Shown in pieces: positions 43,367 through 52,867 of a DNA stretch of 64,000 nt. The notes below the pieces were generated by a model. That model saw only the letters and a program-made list of their open reading frames with translations, was not told where the DNA came from and searched no databases. Each line of letters starts with the position of its first letter. The first letter of the stretch is position 1. The position numbers and the translations under genes are program-made. Source of the DNA: Gracilibacillus lacisalsi DSM 19029 (lineage in GTDB: Bacteria > Bacillota > Bacilli > Bacillales > Amphibacillaceae); contig NZ_KB898669.1 of the NCBI RefSeq assembly GCF_000377765.1, forward strand, positions 110,669 through 174,668, in the 5' to 3' direction.

Positions 43367-44851
43367 TCACTCTGAAGCATTAAATTCTTCAATAATGTCA
43401 TCACCACCTTGAGATCTCCAATCCTCTACGGCACTCTCAAAATCATCTTTATCTATTTGGTCTAACATATATTGATAGGTTGCATCTGTTATAATCTCCT
43501 GTAGCATAGAATTATCCTGTACAAATGTTTCGGAATACAATGGCTCGGTAGGATTATTAATTAAATAATTTTCATTATCCTTTATCAATTCTTCTGATTT
43601 TGCTTTTACATCATAGTCAATTAAGGCTTCATGACTACCTCTGGTTTCTGGCTCACCGATTAACAATGCTGCATATGGTTTGACTTCTCGATCAAACACA
43701 CCCGAATCTACTATCGTTTTTGCTAAATCGTCTACAACTTCATAATGTTCCCCCTCTATTCCCCAATTAGCTAAATTGGATACTTCAGGTGTCATCATCT
43801 TATCAAAAAAGGAAAGAATTTTTTTCAACTCATCTTCTGTTTCTACTGAGCTCTTTGGAAAAAGCATTAAGCTTCCATATCCAGGTAAAGACCACACACC
43901 ATACTCTCCATCCGGTCCTTCTACATAGTTATGCACATCAAATTCCACATTAGGATCATTAGCGACCGCATCATTGTATAGACTTCCTACATCACCCATT
44001 GCACCTATATACATACCTGCTGATCCATTTGTTATGAATTCTCTCTGATCAGTTTTACTCGTTACCGGAAAGTCTTGATTGATATATCCGTTTACACGTA
44101 GTTCTTTAAAAAAGTCCATTGTTTGCATATATTCATCAAACATAAATTCTGGTAATAACTCCCCGTCTTTTTCTCCCCAGTAGTTTGGTGTACCAAACCA
44201 AGAAGAGACCGTTTTAAATGCACCATAAATTAAGTCTCCTCTGTCAGCTAAACCAAACGTGTCATCTTTTCCATTTCCATCTGGTTCCTCCTCTGTAAAG
44301 GCTCGAGCCATTTCCATTATTTCATCGGTAGTTGTTGGTTTATCTAACCCAAGGTTATCTGCCCAATCTTTACGATAAATTAATCCTTGTCTAGATAAAG
44401 AAATGCCATTGTATAGACCATACACTTTCCCATTAATTTTTGTGTTTTCTATAATATCATCTTTTAATTTCTGTAAGTTTTCATATTCATCAAGGTATGG
44501 ACCAATTTCCCAAAACTGACCATCTTCAATGGCATCACGATATTGGGTAAGTTCTTGAGAACCAACATTAATGACATCTGGCAATGAATTCGTTGCAAAA
44601 GATGAATTCAAACGATCATAATAGTTAGAAGCTGGAATCCATTGAATATCTATTTCCACATTCGTTTTTGCTTCAATCTCCTCTAACACCTTTTCCTTTG
44701 GTACTTCTGGGGTGTGAAGCCCCGCAATTATAGAGAATGAAAATGCTTCATCATCTCCGCTGCTGTCAGAAGTGTTATCACTACACGCTGAAATAACTAA
44801 CAGGAGAGGTATCAAAAATACTCCTCCTAAATATCTCTTCCATCCTTTCAA
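43367..44851 (-). CDS. Extracellular sugar-binding lipoprotein, LplA/YtcQ type (copy 1)
   Basis: A 494-residue family-1 solute-binding lipoprotein with lipobox VISACS (Cys23). Starts at TTG 44851, 9 nt after GGAGG. Large size and the SRQGLIYRKDWADNLGL and SSWFGTPN motifs are typical of oligosaccharide-binding proteins near pectin/rhamnogalacturonan genes. Strongly similar to the protein at 47702-49270, with long stretches identical. No permease gene adjoins it; the regulator at 45155-47491 separates the two copies. Either it uses distant permeases or serves as a sensor. A cre-like site lies upstream. Confidence 0.88.
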   Translation of the reverse strand: MKGWKRYLGGVFLIPLLLVISACSDNTSDSSGDDEAFSFSIIAGLHTPEVPKEKVLEEIEAKTNVEIDIQWIPASNYYDRLNSSFATNSLPDVINVGSQELTQYRDAIEDGQFWEIGPYLDEYENLQKLKDDIIENTKINGKVYGLYNGISLSRQGLIYRKDWADNLGLDKPTTTDEIMEMARAFTEEEPDGNGKDDTFGLADRGDLIYGAFKTVSSWFGTPNYWGEKDGELLPEFMFDEYMQTMDFFKELRVNGYINQDFPVTSKTDQREFITNGSAGMYIGAMGDVGSLYNDAVANDPNVEFDVHNYVEGPDGEYGVWSLPGYGSLMLFPKSSVETEDELKKILSFFDKMMTPEVSNLANWGIEGEHYEVVDDLAKTIVDSGVFDREVKPYAALLIGEPETRGSHEALIDYDVKAKSEELIKDNENYLINNPTEPLYSETFVQDNSMLQEIITDATYQYMLDQIDKDDFESAVEDWRSQGGDDIIEEFNASE

Positions 44852-45154
44852 GTGTATCACCCTCCAAAAATTATTTTATAATATTGCTTTGTACAACTTT
44901 CATGTTAAGAATGATTGATATCAATGTATATAATCATTTGTCTATGACTTTAAAATGCGTTTGATAAAGCGTTTTCATAATAGTCTGGAGGGGGAATGAT
45001 CATGAGTCAGCACTATATTACAAAATGATTATATTTTATATCTGATGATAGTTATATATAGAAGTATTGATTTTATTACAAGTGAGACTATAATCAGGCG
45101 GGATCTTACAGACGTTTAACACCGTAATAAAACCCCAAAAATTAGTTTTACTAG
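44852..45154. other. Leader of binding-protein copy 1, cre-like site
   Basis: About 300 bp, no gene. TGAAAACGCTTTATCA on the minus strand (44962-44977) resembles a cre site, with the CG core and TG start. The 75 bp around ATTGATATCAATGTATATAA (44917-44936) is similar to the leader of copy 2 at 49445-49520, showing that duplication included the promoter. Confidence 0.45.
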
Positions 45155-47491
45155 CTAAGTATTGGCCGTATTATTTTCCTTCGTTTCTTTTCTATATATA
45201 GCTCTATACCTCCCAGGTGTTACACCTTCCATCTTCTTGAAAGAACGGATAAAGTTTTGGGGATTATTATACTTTAGTTCTTCCGCAATATGCTTGACAG
45301 GCTTACATGTTGTTATCAGCCACTCTTTTGCTTTTTCCAAACGATAATGTAACAGGTATTCACTAAAGGTATATCCCGTTTCTTTTTGAAAAATGCTACT
45401 TAAATATTTTGCATTATAATGTAATTCTGCAGCAATAGCATCGAGATAGATCTCTTTATTGTAATTTTCACGTATCATTCTCATAATTGTATCCGAAACT
45501 TTTCTATCTTTACTATCATTTTTATACTTTAACTCTTCAATTAAAGGAAGCGTGATATCATATAGCACCCAATCCCTTATTTCCCTTAAGGAACTTAAAT
45601 GTTGATAATGTGTAATTTCCCTTGTGGAATCAAAGTGTTCTATCTGAACGCCAAGGAGTTCTTTTAATTCAAACAAATCATACAAAAATCTAGAAAGAAT
45701 TACATCAAATTGGAAATCGTAAACATCATTTTGATCTATATATCTAAAGAAATCTATAACCAATTTGATGGCCTTTTCTTTATCGGTCATTTTTATAGCA
45801 TCAAGAATTTGATGATTGATAGCAGCAGGAAATGGCACTATATTAATAGGTTCTCGATTCAAATTATCATAGAATATAATAGAGCCTGGCCCCATTTTTA
45901 ATCGATATTTTAGTGCTTCATCACTTTCTCTATAGGCTTTTTTCGTTTCATGAAGATACTTGTAGCGCCTACTAATACCTATGCTAATAGTTAATTGAAA
46001 GAGCTCGTTCACCTTTTTTTGGATAAACTCCGCTTTTTGATTGATAAACCTTGTATATTCTGCTTCATTTAAATGATCTGTTAAAAGGATGGTTGATTGC
46101 GTATCATTCATGACAATAGGCGTAAATCTTTCATGCGGCGAAATAATATCTTCCATCAAATTATTTATAGCAAATAAAATTAACTCTTGGTCCATTTTAT
46201 TAAATTTTTTATCTCCCATTTCTGTAAAATCAATTTTCAATGAAAATATCGTTAACCATGTCCACTCTTTTTTATATTGCAATGATCGTAATTTTGCAGA
46301 GATTTCATCCTCTTTTACCTTTCCTTGTATTAACCTTATCATAAACAATTGCTTTAATTGGGGCACAAAATATTGTACGCGTTGTTCCAATTGATTATTT
46401 TTATTTAATAATTGCTCCAAATGCGTTTCAATAAGATCAAATTCGTCGTCTATTTCTTCTAATGATTGTTCTCCTTGATTAGAGTGAACTATTCTTTTCA
46501 ACTTTTTCACCGGTTTGTATAGATGTTTACTTCCTAAAATAGCAAAAAAGATCGAAATACTGAGTAATATCAACAAAACAAGTATCGTAATAATAGCAAT
46601 AGAACTAGATTTTTCGTGTATTTCACTTAATTTGACAAAAGATAAATATGTCCAACCATTATAATTAGATTTTTCATAATTTATTTGGTAAGTAACTCCA
46701 TTTAATTCGTATTCAAATTGTCCATCAGAATCATTATGATTGATCTCATCCAGTAAAGAATTTGGAATACGTTCACTCTCGTTAATTTGCGTATTCGAAG
46801 TATTCTGAGCGATAATTTGATTATTTTCATCTAGTATTAAGTATGAATCAGTTTCACTTCGCTGATCAATTATTTTTGTTAACTCACAAGTAGGAATAAG
46901 TACTCCTATAATTCCAGAAGGTTTACTTGTTAATATAGGTAATTTCTTTACAAGGTTAATATAATGAGAGCAACTTTTTTGGGGGGCATTTGGAAACTTT
47001 ATTTCATCTGCTTCCTCTAATATCCAATTTGATTTTCCAGAAATTTGCATGTAACTTGTTCTTATATTTCCGTAGGTACTGTCATTTAAATGGGTTAACC
47101 CGTTATTATTGATTAACCATTTTTTGTTAAAATTAATAAACACAACATCTTCAATACTTTTTTCTAATGTTTGGATATGGCTTAAGTCACGCTTTAAATT
47201 ACGTAAATCATTATAAGATGTTGCATCCATATTAGTTCTTAGAATACTTGATGTTTGGGAGGGACGCACAAAATAACTGGTAGATAAATCAATATACTGT
47301 AGGGCCTGTTCAATATTTGTTTTGACCTGGTAAATATTTTGCTTTTTTTCATCATTAGAATAATCGATGATAGCTTTAGATGATTGCCAATAAGAAAGAG
47401 TACCAGTAATAATAACTGGTACTGTGCTTAAAATAATGAGAAGAGCAATCAGTTTATAATAATGATTATTGAAGATTTTACTCATAGGCAT
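45155..47491 (-). CDS. Membrane-bound AraC-family regulator (YesS/YtdP type)
   Basis: A 778-residue one-component sensor: TM1 (about 11-31), an extracytoplasmic sensor of about 265 residues (dCache-like, ligand unknown), TM2 (about 300-325), a cytoplasmic linker with a degenerate GGDEF-like region (KKAYRESDEALKYRLKMG), and a C-terminal AraC double helix-turn-helix (about 670-770) with YLSSIFQKETGYTFSEYL and AEELKYNNPQNFIRSFKKMEG. Such proteins activate pectin- and hemicellulose-use genes in Bacillus. It lies between two paralogous binding lipoproteins, which may present sugars to it. ATG 47491 is close to AAGGGGA; an ATG two codons on is an alternative. Confidence 0.9.
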   Translation of the reverse strand: MPMSKIFNNHYYKLIALLIILSTVPVIITGTLSYWQSSKAIIDYSNDEKKQNIYQVKTNIEQALQYIDLSTSYFVRPSQTSSILRTNMDATSYNDLRNLKRDLSHIQTLEKSIEDVVFINFNKKWLINNNGLTHLNDSTYGNIRTSYMQISGKSNWILEEADEIKFPNAPQKSCSHYINLVKKLPILTSKPSGIIGVLIPTCELTKIIDQRSETDSYLILDENNQIIAQNTSNTQINESERIPNSLLDEINHNDSDGQFEYELNGVTYQINYEKSNYNGWTYLSFVKLSEIHEKSSSIAIITILVLLILLSISIFFAILGSKHLYKPVKKLKRIVHSNQGEQSLEEIDDEFDLIETHLEQLLNKNNQLEQRVQYFVPQLKQLFMIRLIQGKVKEDEISAKLRSLQYKKEWTWLTIFSLKIDFTEMGDKKFNKMDQELILFAINNLMEDIISPHERFTPIVMNDTQSTILLTDHLNEAEYTRFINQKAEFIQKKVNELFQLTISIGISRRYKYLHETKKAYRESDEALKYRLKMGPGSIIFYDNLNREPINIVPFPAAINHQILDAIKMTDKEKAIKLVIDFFRYIDQNDVYDFQFDVILSRFLYDLFELKELLGVQIEHFDSTREITHYQHLSSLREIRDWVLYDITLPLIEELKYKNDSKDRKVSDTIMRMIRENYNKEIYLDAIAAELHYNAKYLSSIFQKETGYTFSEYLLHYRLEKAKEWLITTCKPVKHIAEELKYNNPQNFIRSFKKMEGVTPGRYRAIYRKETKENNTANT

Positions 47492-47701
47492 ATATCCCCT
47501 TTTTCAAAATACCTTTATACATTGATCCAAGCGGATTAGTGAAGGTATCAACACATTTTGGATACTATTTTTGTCACTATCGATTCTAAACTTCTACTAG
47601 CCCATTAACAGGCTAAGACTTTTCAATTACTAATATCTATAGGTCCCATTTGCTTAGTTATAAAGATTATTCTCCAGTTCCAAGCTTCACTTTGGCATTC
47701 T

Positions 47702-49270
47702 TCAGTTAATTTCATCCCTTGATTCATTGAATTCTGCAATAATATCGTTCCCACCTTCATTCTTCCATCGTTCCACTGCATCATTAAAACCGTCTAAATC
47801 AATTTGACCTTGCATATATTGGTAGGTTGCATCGTCAATTATTTGTTGCAATCTATCCCCATCTCTAACATAAGTCGCAGAATCTAGAACAATCGTTGGA
47901 TCATGGATTAAATAATCATTATTCTCACGAATTAATCGATCCGCCTTGACTTTCGGTTCATAATTTGCCACCAATTCGTGACGTCCATTTGTTTCAGGTT
48001 CCCCGATTTCTAAAGAAAGGTAAGGATGTACTTCTGAATCGATTTTGTGACGGTTTTCTTCTATAGGAAGAGCGCCACCATCAACCACTTCATAATGCTC
48101 TCCTTCTACCCCCCATATAAGAAGGTTAGCCACTTCTGGCGTCATTAACTTATCATAAAATGATAGAATGTTTCTCAAATCCTCTTCGGTTTCAACTGCA
48201 GCTTTAGGAAATAATATAACACTTCCGTAACCTGGGATTGCCCATATACCAAATTCACCATGTGGCCCTTCAATATGATTATGGACATCGTACTCTATAT
48301 CCGGGATAATATCTTTTGCATCATTATACGTACCCATTACATCTCCCATAGAACCTACGTACATACCTGCAGTGCCATTTTTAAATAAGGCTGATTGATC
48401 CGTCTTACTTGTTACGGCAAAATCTTGGTTCATGTAACCATTTGAGTGCAGTTCTTTAATAAAATCCATAGTTTGAATATATTCATCAAACATGAATTCT
48501 GGTAGCAATTGGCCATCTTTTTCTCCCCAATTGTTAGGAGTTCCAAACCATGAGGATATTGTTTTAAAAGCTCCATAAATTAAGTCATTACGGTCCGTTA
48601 AACCAAATGTATCATTTTCTCCACTTCCGTTTGGATCATCCTCTGTAAACGCTCTTGCCATTTCAAAAAACTCATCGGTAGTTGTTGGTGCTTCAAGGCC
48701 TAAGTTGTCTGCCCAATCTTTACGATAAATAAGTCCCTGTCGAGATAATGGTCTACCCTGATATAGTGAATATATCTTTCCATCGACTTTTGTATTATTA
48801 AGTATATCTGGATTTAATTTGCTCAAGTTCTCATATTCCTCAAGATAAGGTCCAATTTCCCAGAATTGACCTTCTCGAATGGCCTCCTTATATTGATTAA
48901 ACATATTAAAACCCATCGGCAAAACTTGAGGTAATGAGTTAGTCGCAAAAGCCGCATTTAATCTTTCTTCATAGCTTGAGTCTGGAACCCACTGGATATT
49001 TAAGTTTGTGTTGGTTGCATCTTGAATTAGTTCTAATAAATATTCACTAGGAGTTTCAGGAGTGTGAAGATTAAACATTGCTTCAATTGTATAACGCTCC
49101 TCTTCTTCCGCTTCATCATTTTGTTTGATATTTTCGTTTCCTGTATTACCGTTGTTATTATTTCCGTCATTGTTTCCTTCACCACTTGTTGAGTCATTTT
49201 CAGTACATGCTGCTAATAATACAAACATGAAAAGAGCAAGTAAAACAAATAAAAATTTACTCGATTTCAT
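47702..49270 (-). CDS. Extracellular sugar-binding lipoprotein, LplA/YtcQ type (copy 2)
   Basis: A 522-residue lipoprotein with lipobox LLAACT (Cys22) and a Gly/Asn-rich linker (GEGNNDGNNNNGNTGNEN) after it. The body is highly similar to the copy at 43367-44851 (shared SRQGLIYRKDWADNLGL, FGTPN, GEKDGQLLPEFMFDEY). ATG 49270 lies 11 nt after GGAGG; a TTG one codon earlier is an alternative. A cre-like site lies 260 bp upstream. No adjacent permease. Confidence 0.88.
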   Translation of the reverse strand: MKSSKFLFVLLALFMFVLLAACTENDSTSGEGNNDGNNNNGNTGNENIKQNDEAEEEERYTIEAMFNLHTPETPSEYLLELIQDATNTNLNIQWVPDSSYEERLNAAFATNSLPQVLPMGFNMFNQYKEAIREGQFWEIGPYLEEYENLSKLNPDILNNTKVDGKIYSLYQGRPLSRQGLIYRKDWADNLGLEAPTTTDEFFEMARAFTEDDPNGSGENDTFGLTDRNDLIYGAFKTISSWFGTPNNWGEKDGQLLPEFMFDEYIQTMDFIKELHSNGYMNQDFAVTSKTDQSALFKNGTAGMYVGSMGDVMGTYNDAKDIIPDIEYDVHNHIEGPHGEFGIWAIPGYGSVILFPKAAVETEEDLRNILSFYDKLMTPEVANLLIWGVEGEHYEVVDGGALPIEENRHKIDSEVHPYLSLEIGEPETNGRHELVANYEPKVKADRLIRENNDYLIHDPTIVLDSATYVRDGDRLQQIIDDATYQYMQGQIDLDGFNDAVERWKNEGGNDIIAEFNESRDEIN

Positions 49271-49528
49271 CAAAAGTATTCCCTCCTGTTTTACTTATTT
49301 CTTGAAAAATTCTAATAGTGTAACAATTCCTCCTTTGAGATAACGCTTTCATTTTTGAGGATTTTAACTAGCTAGATTAAAAATCCTTTTCCTTCTTGCA
49401 ATACCAAACTGATATCAAATGTCGGCACCCTCCAAAACAATCGCTAGCTATTGCTTTATATAACTTTATATTAAGAACAATTACGATCATTGTATATAAT
49501 CATTAGTCCACAACTTTAAAATATTGTA

Positions 49529-49542
49529 TGACAACGTTTAAA
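49529..49542 (-). promoter_or_regulatory. cre-like site upstream of binding-protein copy 2
   Basis: TGACAACGTTTAAA matches the cre consensus TGWNANCGNTNWCA at 13 of 14 positions. Suggests CcpA control. The whole 49271-49784 gap has no gene. Confidence 0.5.
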
Positions 49543-49784
49543 AACTAAATTGATGAACTAATGATCACTAGTTCGGCATTTTGTTACTTAATGATTATTT
49601 TCAATTCTCAATGATAATTATCCTAATAGAAGGACATTAGACGGTATTGGAAATAGGAAAATGCTTTTATCAAGCTCCATTCGCAAATGGTATTACTTTA
49701 CATTTTTCCCTTATATTTAAATTATATTGGCTTTATCACATTCTATATTTTCTTACTTTTAAGCGGCTCGATTACTTGTAAAAA

Positions 49785-49819
49785 GAAGGGTACCGGTCCA
49801 CTTATCCGGTACCCTTCTA
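49785..49819 (-). terminator. Terminator of the YhfP-like oxidoreductase gene
   Basis: AGAAGGGTACCGG pairs with CCGGTACCCTTCT perfectly; minus strand continues TTTTTAC. 7 bp after the gene stop. Confidence 0.92.
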
Positions 49820-49825
49820 TTGACA

Positions 49826-50821
49826 TTATATTAATTTCACAAGTATTCTCCCTCTAACTTGTCCCTTCAATAAGGTTGGCAGCATGTCTGGAAGTTCTTC
49901 TAAGCTAACTTCTTGAGAAACAAACTCCTCTAAATTAGCTAATTTTACATCAGTCGCTAAACGTTCCCATATTTTCAAACGTGTTGCCATCGGACAATAA
50001 ACAGAATCAATCCCTAGCAAATTAACTCCTCTTAAGATAAATGGAAAAACAGTAGATGGCAGTTTTGTCCCAGCGGTTAACCCACTGACAGCAACCGAAC
50101 CTCCGTATTCGATTTGACTTAAGACAGAAGCTAGTGGTTCGCCACCGACTGGATCAACGGCAGCTGCCCATTTTTGTTTTGCTAAAGCTCTTATTTTCCC
50201 GTCATATACTTCTTCACGAGAAACGATTGTATTCGCACCAAGTTTATGCAAATAATCACGCTCAGATTCCTTTCCGGTACTAGCCTCTACTTGATAACCG
50301 AGTAAAGAAAGAATAGCTACCGCAAAACTGCCAACACCACCAGTTGCACCTGTGACAAGCACCTTTCCTTTGTCTGGTGATAGATTATTTTCTTCTAAAC
50401 GTTGAACAGACAATGCCGCAGTAAAACCAGCTGTCCCAATAATCATGGTTTCTTTCAGAGAAAGACCTGCTGGAAGTGGAACAATCCATTTGGAGGGAAT
50501 ACGTGCATACTTACTGTACCCTCCATAATGGGAAACGCCGATCTCATAGCTAGTCGCGATCACCTCGTCTCCCTCTTTAAACTGTGGATCATCAGATGAA
50601 ACAACAACACCTGCTAAATCAATTCCAGGTATCATCGGATAATCGCTGACAACATTGCCGTTTGGAATCGTTGCGAGGCTATCTTTATAGTTTATTCCGG
50701 AATAATGAACACGGATTAAGACTTCTCCCTCCGGTAAATCCTGAAAGGTTAGCTCCTTCCTATTAACCGAAAATTCTTCATCTTGTTTATTTACAACTAA
50801 TGCTTGAAATTTTTCTGGCAT
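49826..50821 (-). CDS. YhdH/YhfP-type quinone oxidoreductase (MDR superfamily)
   Basis: A 331-residue zinc-free medium-chain reductase. The GroES-like N-domain has YSGINYKDSLATIPNGNV and the NADPH-binding Rossmann motif VLVTGATGGVGSFAVAIL; overall typical of the YhdH/AcuI group, which reduces acryloyl-CoA or similar enoyl substrates with NADPH. AAGGAGG lies 4-7 nt before the tandem ATGs; the second (50821) is chosen. Monocistronic; no link to the sugar genes is apparent. Confidence 0.87.
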   Translation of the reverse strand: MPEKFQALVVNKQDEEFSVNRKELTFQDLPEGEVLIRVHYSGINYKDSLATIPNGNVVSDYPMIPGIDLAGVVVSSDDPQFKEGDEVIATSYEIGVSHYGGYSKYARIPSKWIVPLPAGLSLKETMIIGTAGFTAALSVQRLEENNLSPDKGKVLVTGATGGVGSFAVAILSLLGYQVEASTGKESERDYLHKLGANTIVSREEVYDGKIRALAKQKWAAAVDPVGGEPLASVLSQIEYGGSVAVSGLTAGTKLPSTVFPFILRGVNLLGIDSVYCPMATRLKIWERLATDVKLANLEEFVSQEVSLEELPDMLPTLLKGQVRGRILVKLI

Positions 50822-50964
50822 CATTAGTCCTCCTTGCAAACATATGCAAAATTTATCCAAAGCATATCATTTGTTGTGGTTGACATCAATTATGAGGGAC
50901 CGTGATAAAGTAATGTATATTTTTTTAGAAGGAATAAACAATATGAACAAAAGGAGGAATTTGC

Positions 50965-51408
50965 ATGAAACATGTAAGTGCTTTGTTGATTAAGTTTATA
51001 GCTTCTCTAGTTCTTCTATATCTTATCCTTGGATTAATGTATGGAATGACTTTTGGTGAGGTTTTTCTTTTAACTGCCGTGTTAGGATTAGCTGCTTATG
51101 TAATCGGGGACCTATTGATATTACCTAGAACAAATAATACACTAGCGACTGTAGCAGACTTTTTCATAGCATGGTTAATTATATTTATGTTTGTTGATGG
51201 TATGGCAGTAACTGATAACATTTTTACAGCTACTACGATTGCAGCATTAGCTGTTGGTGTTTTTGAAATATTCTTCCATCGCTATTTAGCTAATCAAATT
51301 TTGCCTGATGATGAGAAAGGGGCAATGGATAGACAGTTACAGTATCAAACTGAGATATCCGATGAGCTAGGAGAACAACCACCAAAAGATGAAAAATTCG
51401 ATAAGTAA
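50965..51408 (+). CDS. yndM: YndM family membrane protein (DUF2512)
   Basis: A 147-residue protein with four membrane helices (about 8-28, 32-50, 61-82, 88-105) and a soluble acidic tail. The MKHVSALLIKFIASLVLLYLILG start, IGDLLILPRTNN loop and FFHRYLAN end match the DUF2512/YndM family of Bacillaceae. Function unknown. AAAAGGAGG precedes the ATG. It is the only plus-strand gene in the right third. Confidence 0.88.
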   Translation: MKHVSALLIKFIASLVLLYLILGLMYGMTFGEVFLLTAVLGLAAYVIGDLLILPRTNNTLATVADFFIAWLIIFMFVDGMAVTDNIFTATTIAALAVGVFEIFFHRYLANQILPDDEKGAMDRQLQYQTEISDELGEQPPKDEKFDK

Positions 51409-51436
51409 TTAGGAAAACCTTAAGCATGTAAACTAT

Positions 51437-51486
51437 AACTGCACAACAATGGTCAGACGATTCTCTACCGATTGGGGTGCAGTTTT
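51437..51486 (+). terminator. Terminator of yndM
   Basis: AACTGCAC pairs with GTGCAGTT, with an inner CAATGGT/ACCGATTG stem, followed by TTAAATTAAAA. Also on the minus side it ends about 55 bp past the HTH gene stop. Confidence 0.7.
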
Positions 51487-51542
51487 AAATTAAAATGGTT
51501 TTCGATTGGATGATTTTCCAGAACCGTGGGCGCTTCTAAATC

Positions 51543-52466
51543 TTATTGAAAAACCACTTTTAACTTAATATCTTGCGGATAATCCCCAAACTCCTTACCA
51601 AATATGTTGAAGCCACCTTTATGTAAGGCATTGTCTTTAATACCTACTCGGAAGGTCAAAAAGTTGTTTTCATATAAATTTAAATCATCAACCGTCACAT
51701 TACTAAAAGGGATATCATCGATCATTGCTTTATCTTCCGTAACCTTCCAAGTCTTTAATGTGCCATATTGAGTGTTTGTACTTTCTGCCCAATATTTCGG
51801 ATTTAACTTACCTGGTCTATCACCAAAATCCCCTGGACTTGTCCATGTACCTACATCTACACCATTTAGCCAAACACTGATATCTGAAGGCCAGTGATGA
51901 TCATGGTTTGGTGCCTCGGAACAGACTTCAAATGATACTTGAAGCTCTTTCACTGTTGCACTTGGTGGAATGGCAAGTGGAAATTTATACTCTAAATAAC
52001 CTTTTCTCGTCCAAATAAGTTGTGCACTTGATCTGGCAGGATTATAAAAATTAACTGGATCATCCTCTTGTATAATCAGCCCATCGTGATTAGCCATACC
52101 GCATGTTGGCGAAACGCTAAAGTCCGTATACTGTCCGATCGGCATTTCAATTTCGTAGTTTTCATATTCACCTGCATAATTTTTAGACGTATTTAATTTT
52201 ATATGTACATCATCAAAATTCCTCGTACAAACCTTCATTGCTCCCCTGCTGGCTGGTCGAAGCTCTGTCAATATTAGTTCTGCTTCTTCTAAAACTTTAA
52301 TATGAGAGGCTGCAGTAGACATCGGAATCCCAATACTTTCTGCCAATTGATTTATATTCATATTCTGTTTACTTAAAAGACTGATGATTTGTAACCTGAC
52401 TTCTGAAGATAGCGCACGCGCCACCTTCCTTAATTTTTTTTGATCTTCAAGTGATAACTCGAGCAA
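51543..52466 (-). CDS. ArsR-like HTH regulator with beta-sandwich C-terminal domain
   Basis: A 307-residue protein. An N-terminal ArsR/winged-helix domain (about 10-75: LSSEVRLQIISLLSKQNMNI, STAASHIKVLEEAELI) is followed by a beta-rich domain of about 220 residues with many aromatic residues (FSVSPTCGMANHDG, SDISVWLNGVDVGTWTSPGD), which looks like a lectin or carbohydrate-binding jelly roll. An HTH fused to such a domain suggests direct sugar sensing for the arabinose/galactose oligosaccharide genes immediately upstream and downstream. TTG start, with AAGGAGG 9 nt before it. Not formally assigned to a known regulator. Confidence 0.82.
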   Translation of the reverse strand: MLELSLEDQKKLRKVARALSSEVRLQIISLLSKQNMNINQLAESIGIPMSTAASHIKVLEEAELILTELRPASRGAMKVCTRNFDDVHIKLNTSKNYAGEYENYEIEMPIGQYTDFSVSPTCGMANHDGLIIQEDDPVNFYNPARSSAQLIWTRKGYLEYKFPLAIPPSATVKELQVSFEVCSEAPNHDHHWPSDISVWLNGVDVGTWTSPGDFGDRPGKLNPKYWAESTNTQYGTLKTWKVTEDKAMIDDIPFSNVTVDDLNLYENNFLTFRVGIKDNALHKGGFNIFGKEFGDYPQDIKLKVVFQ

Positions 52467-52824
52467 AATCAGCTACCTCCTTACTTTCATTCTTATATTA
52501 TAAATGAAAACCTTATATTATTACAATTTTTTTGGACTAAATCCCGATTACGTACAAAATAACTCTCATCTTTGAGGTAAATAAAAGGTATTTGAAATAA
52601 AGCAAGAAGGAAGAAGTTAAGTAGGGATTTTTCCACGTACTTATTATGTGCTCAGTATTCTCAATTGATTTTAATATACCGTGTAATAATAGAATCGTCC
52701 GTATTCAAGTTATTAATACTACCTTGAAAGTTACATGGTCAAAATTCTCCAATGAAATACATTTCTTTTTAGCAGTCTGATTTTTCTGGATTAGCCAGAA
52801 TGATATCTTTGTATAGTATAAAAA
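52467..52824. other. Promoter gap of the HTH regulator
   Basis: Holds the leader of the HTH regulator (minus) and the region beyond the permease-operon terminator. AT-rich; no gene, repeat or RNA was recognised. Confidence 0.4.
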
Positions 52825-52860
52825 ATCCCCACTATCCTTTTTGATTTCTAGTGGGAATTT
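52825..52860 (-). terminator. Terminator of the sugar ABC importer 1 operon
   Basis: AATTCCCACTAGAAATC, loop, GATAGTGGGGATTTTTTATAC on the minus strand: stem CCCACTA/TAGTGGG with a T-run, just past the permease stop. Confidence 0.85.
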
Positions 52861-52867
52861 TTCAAGG

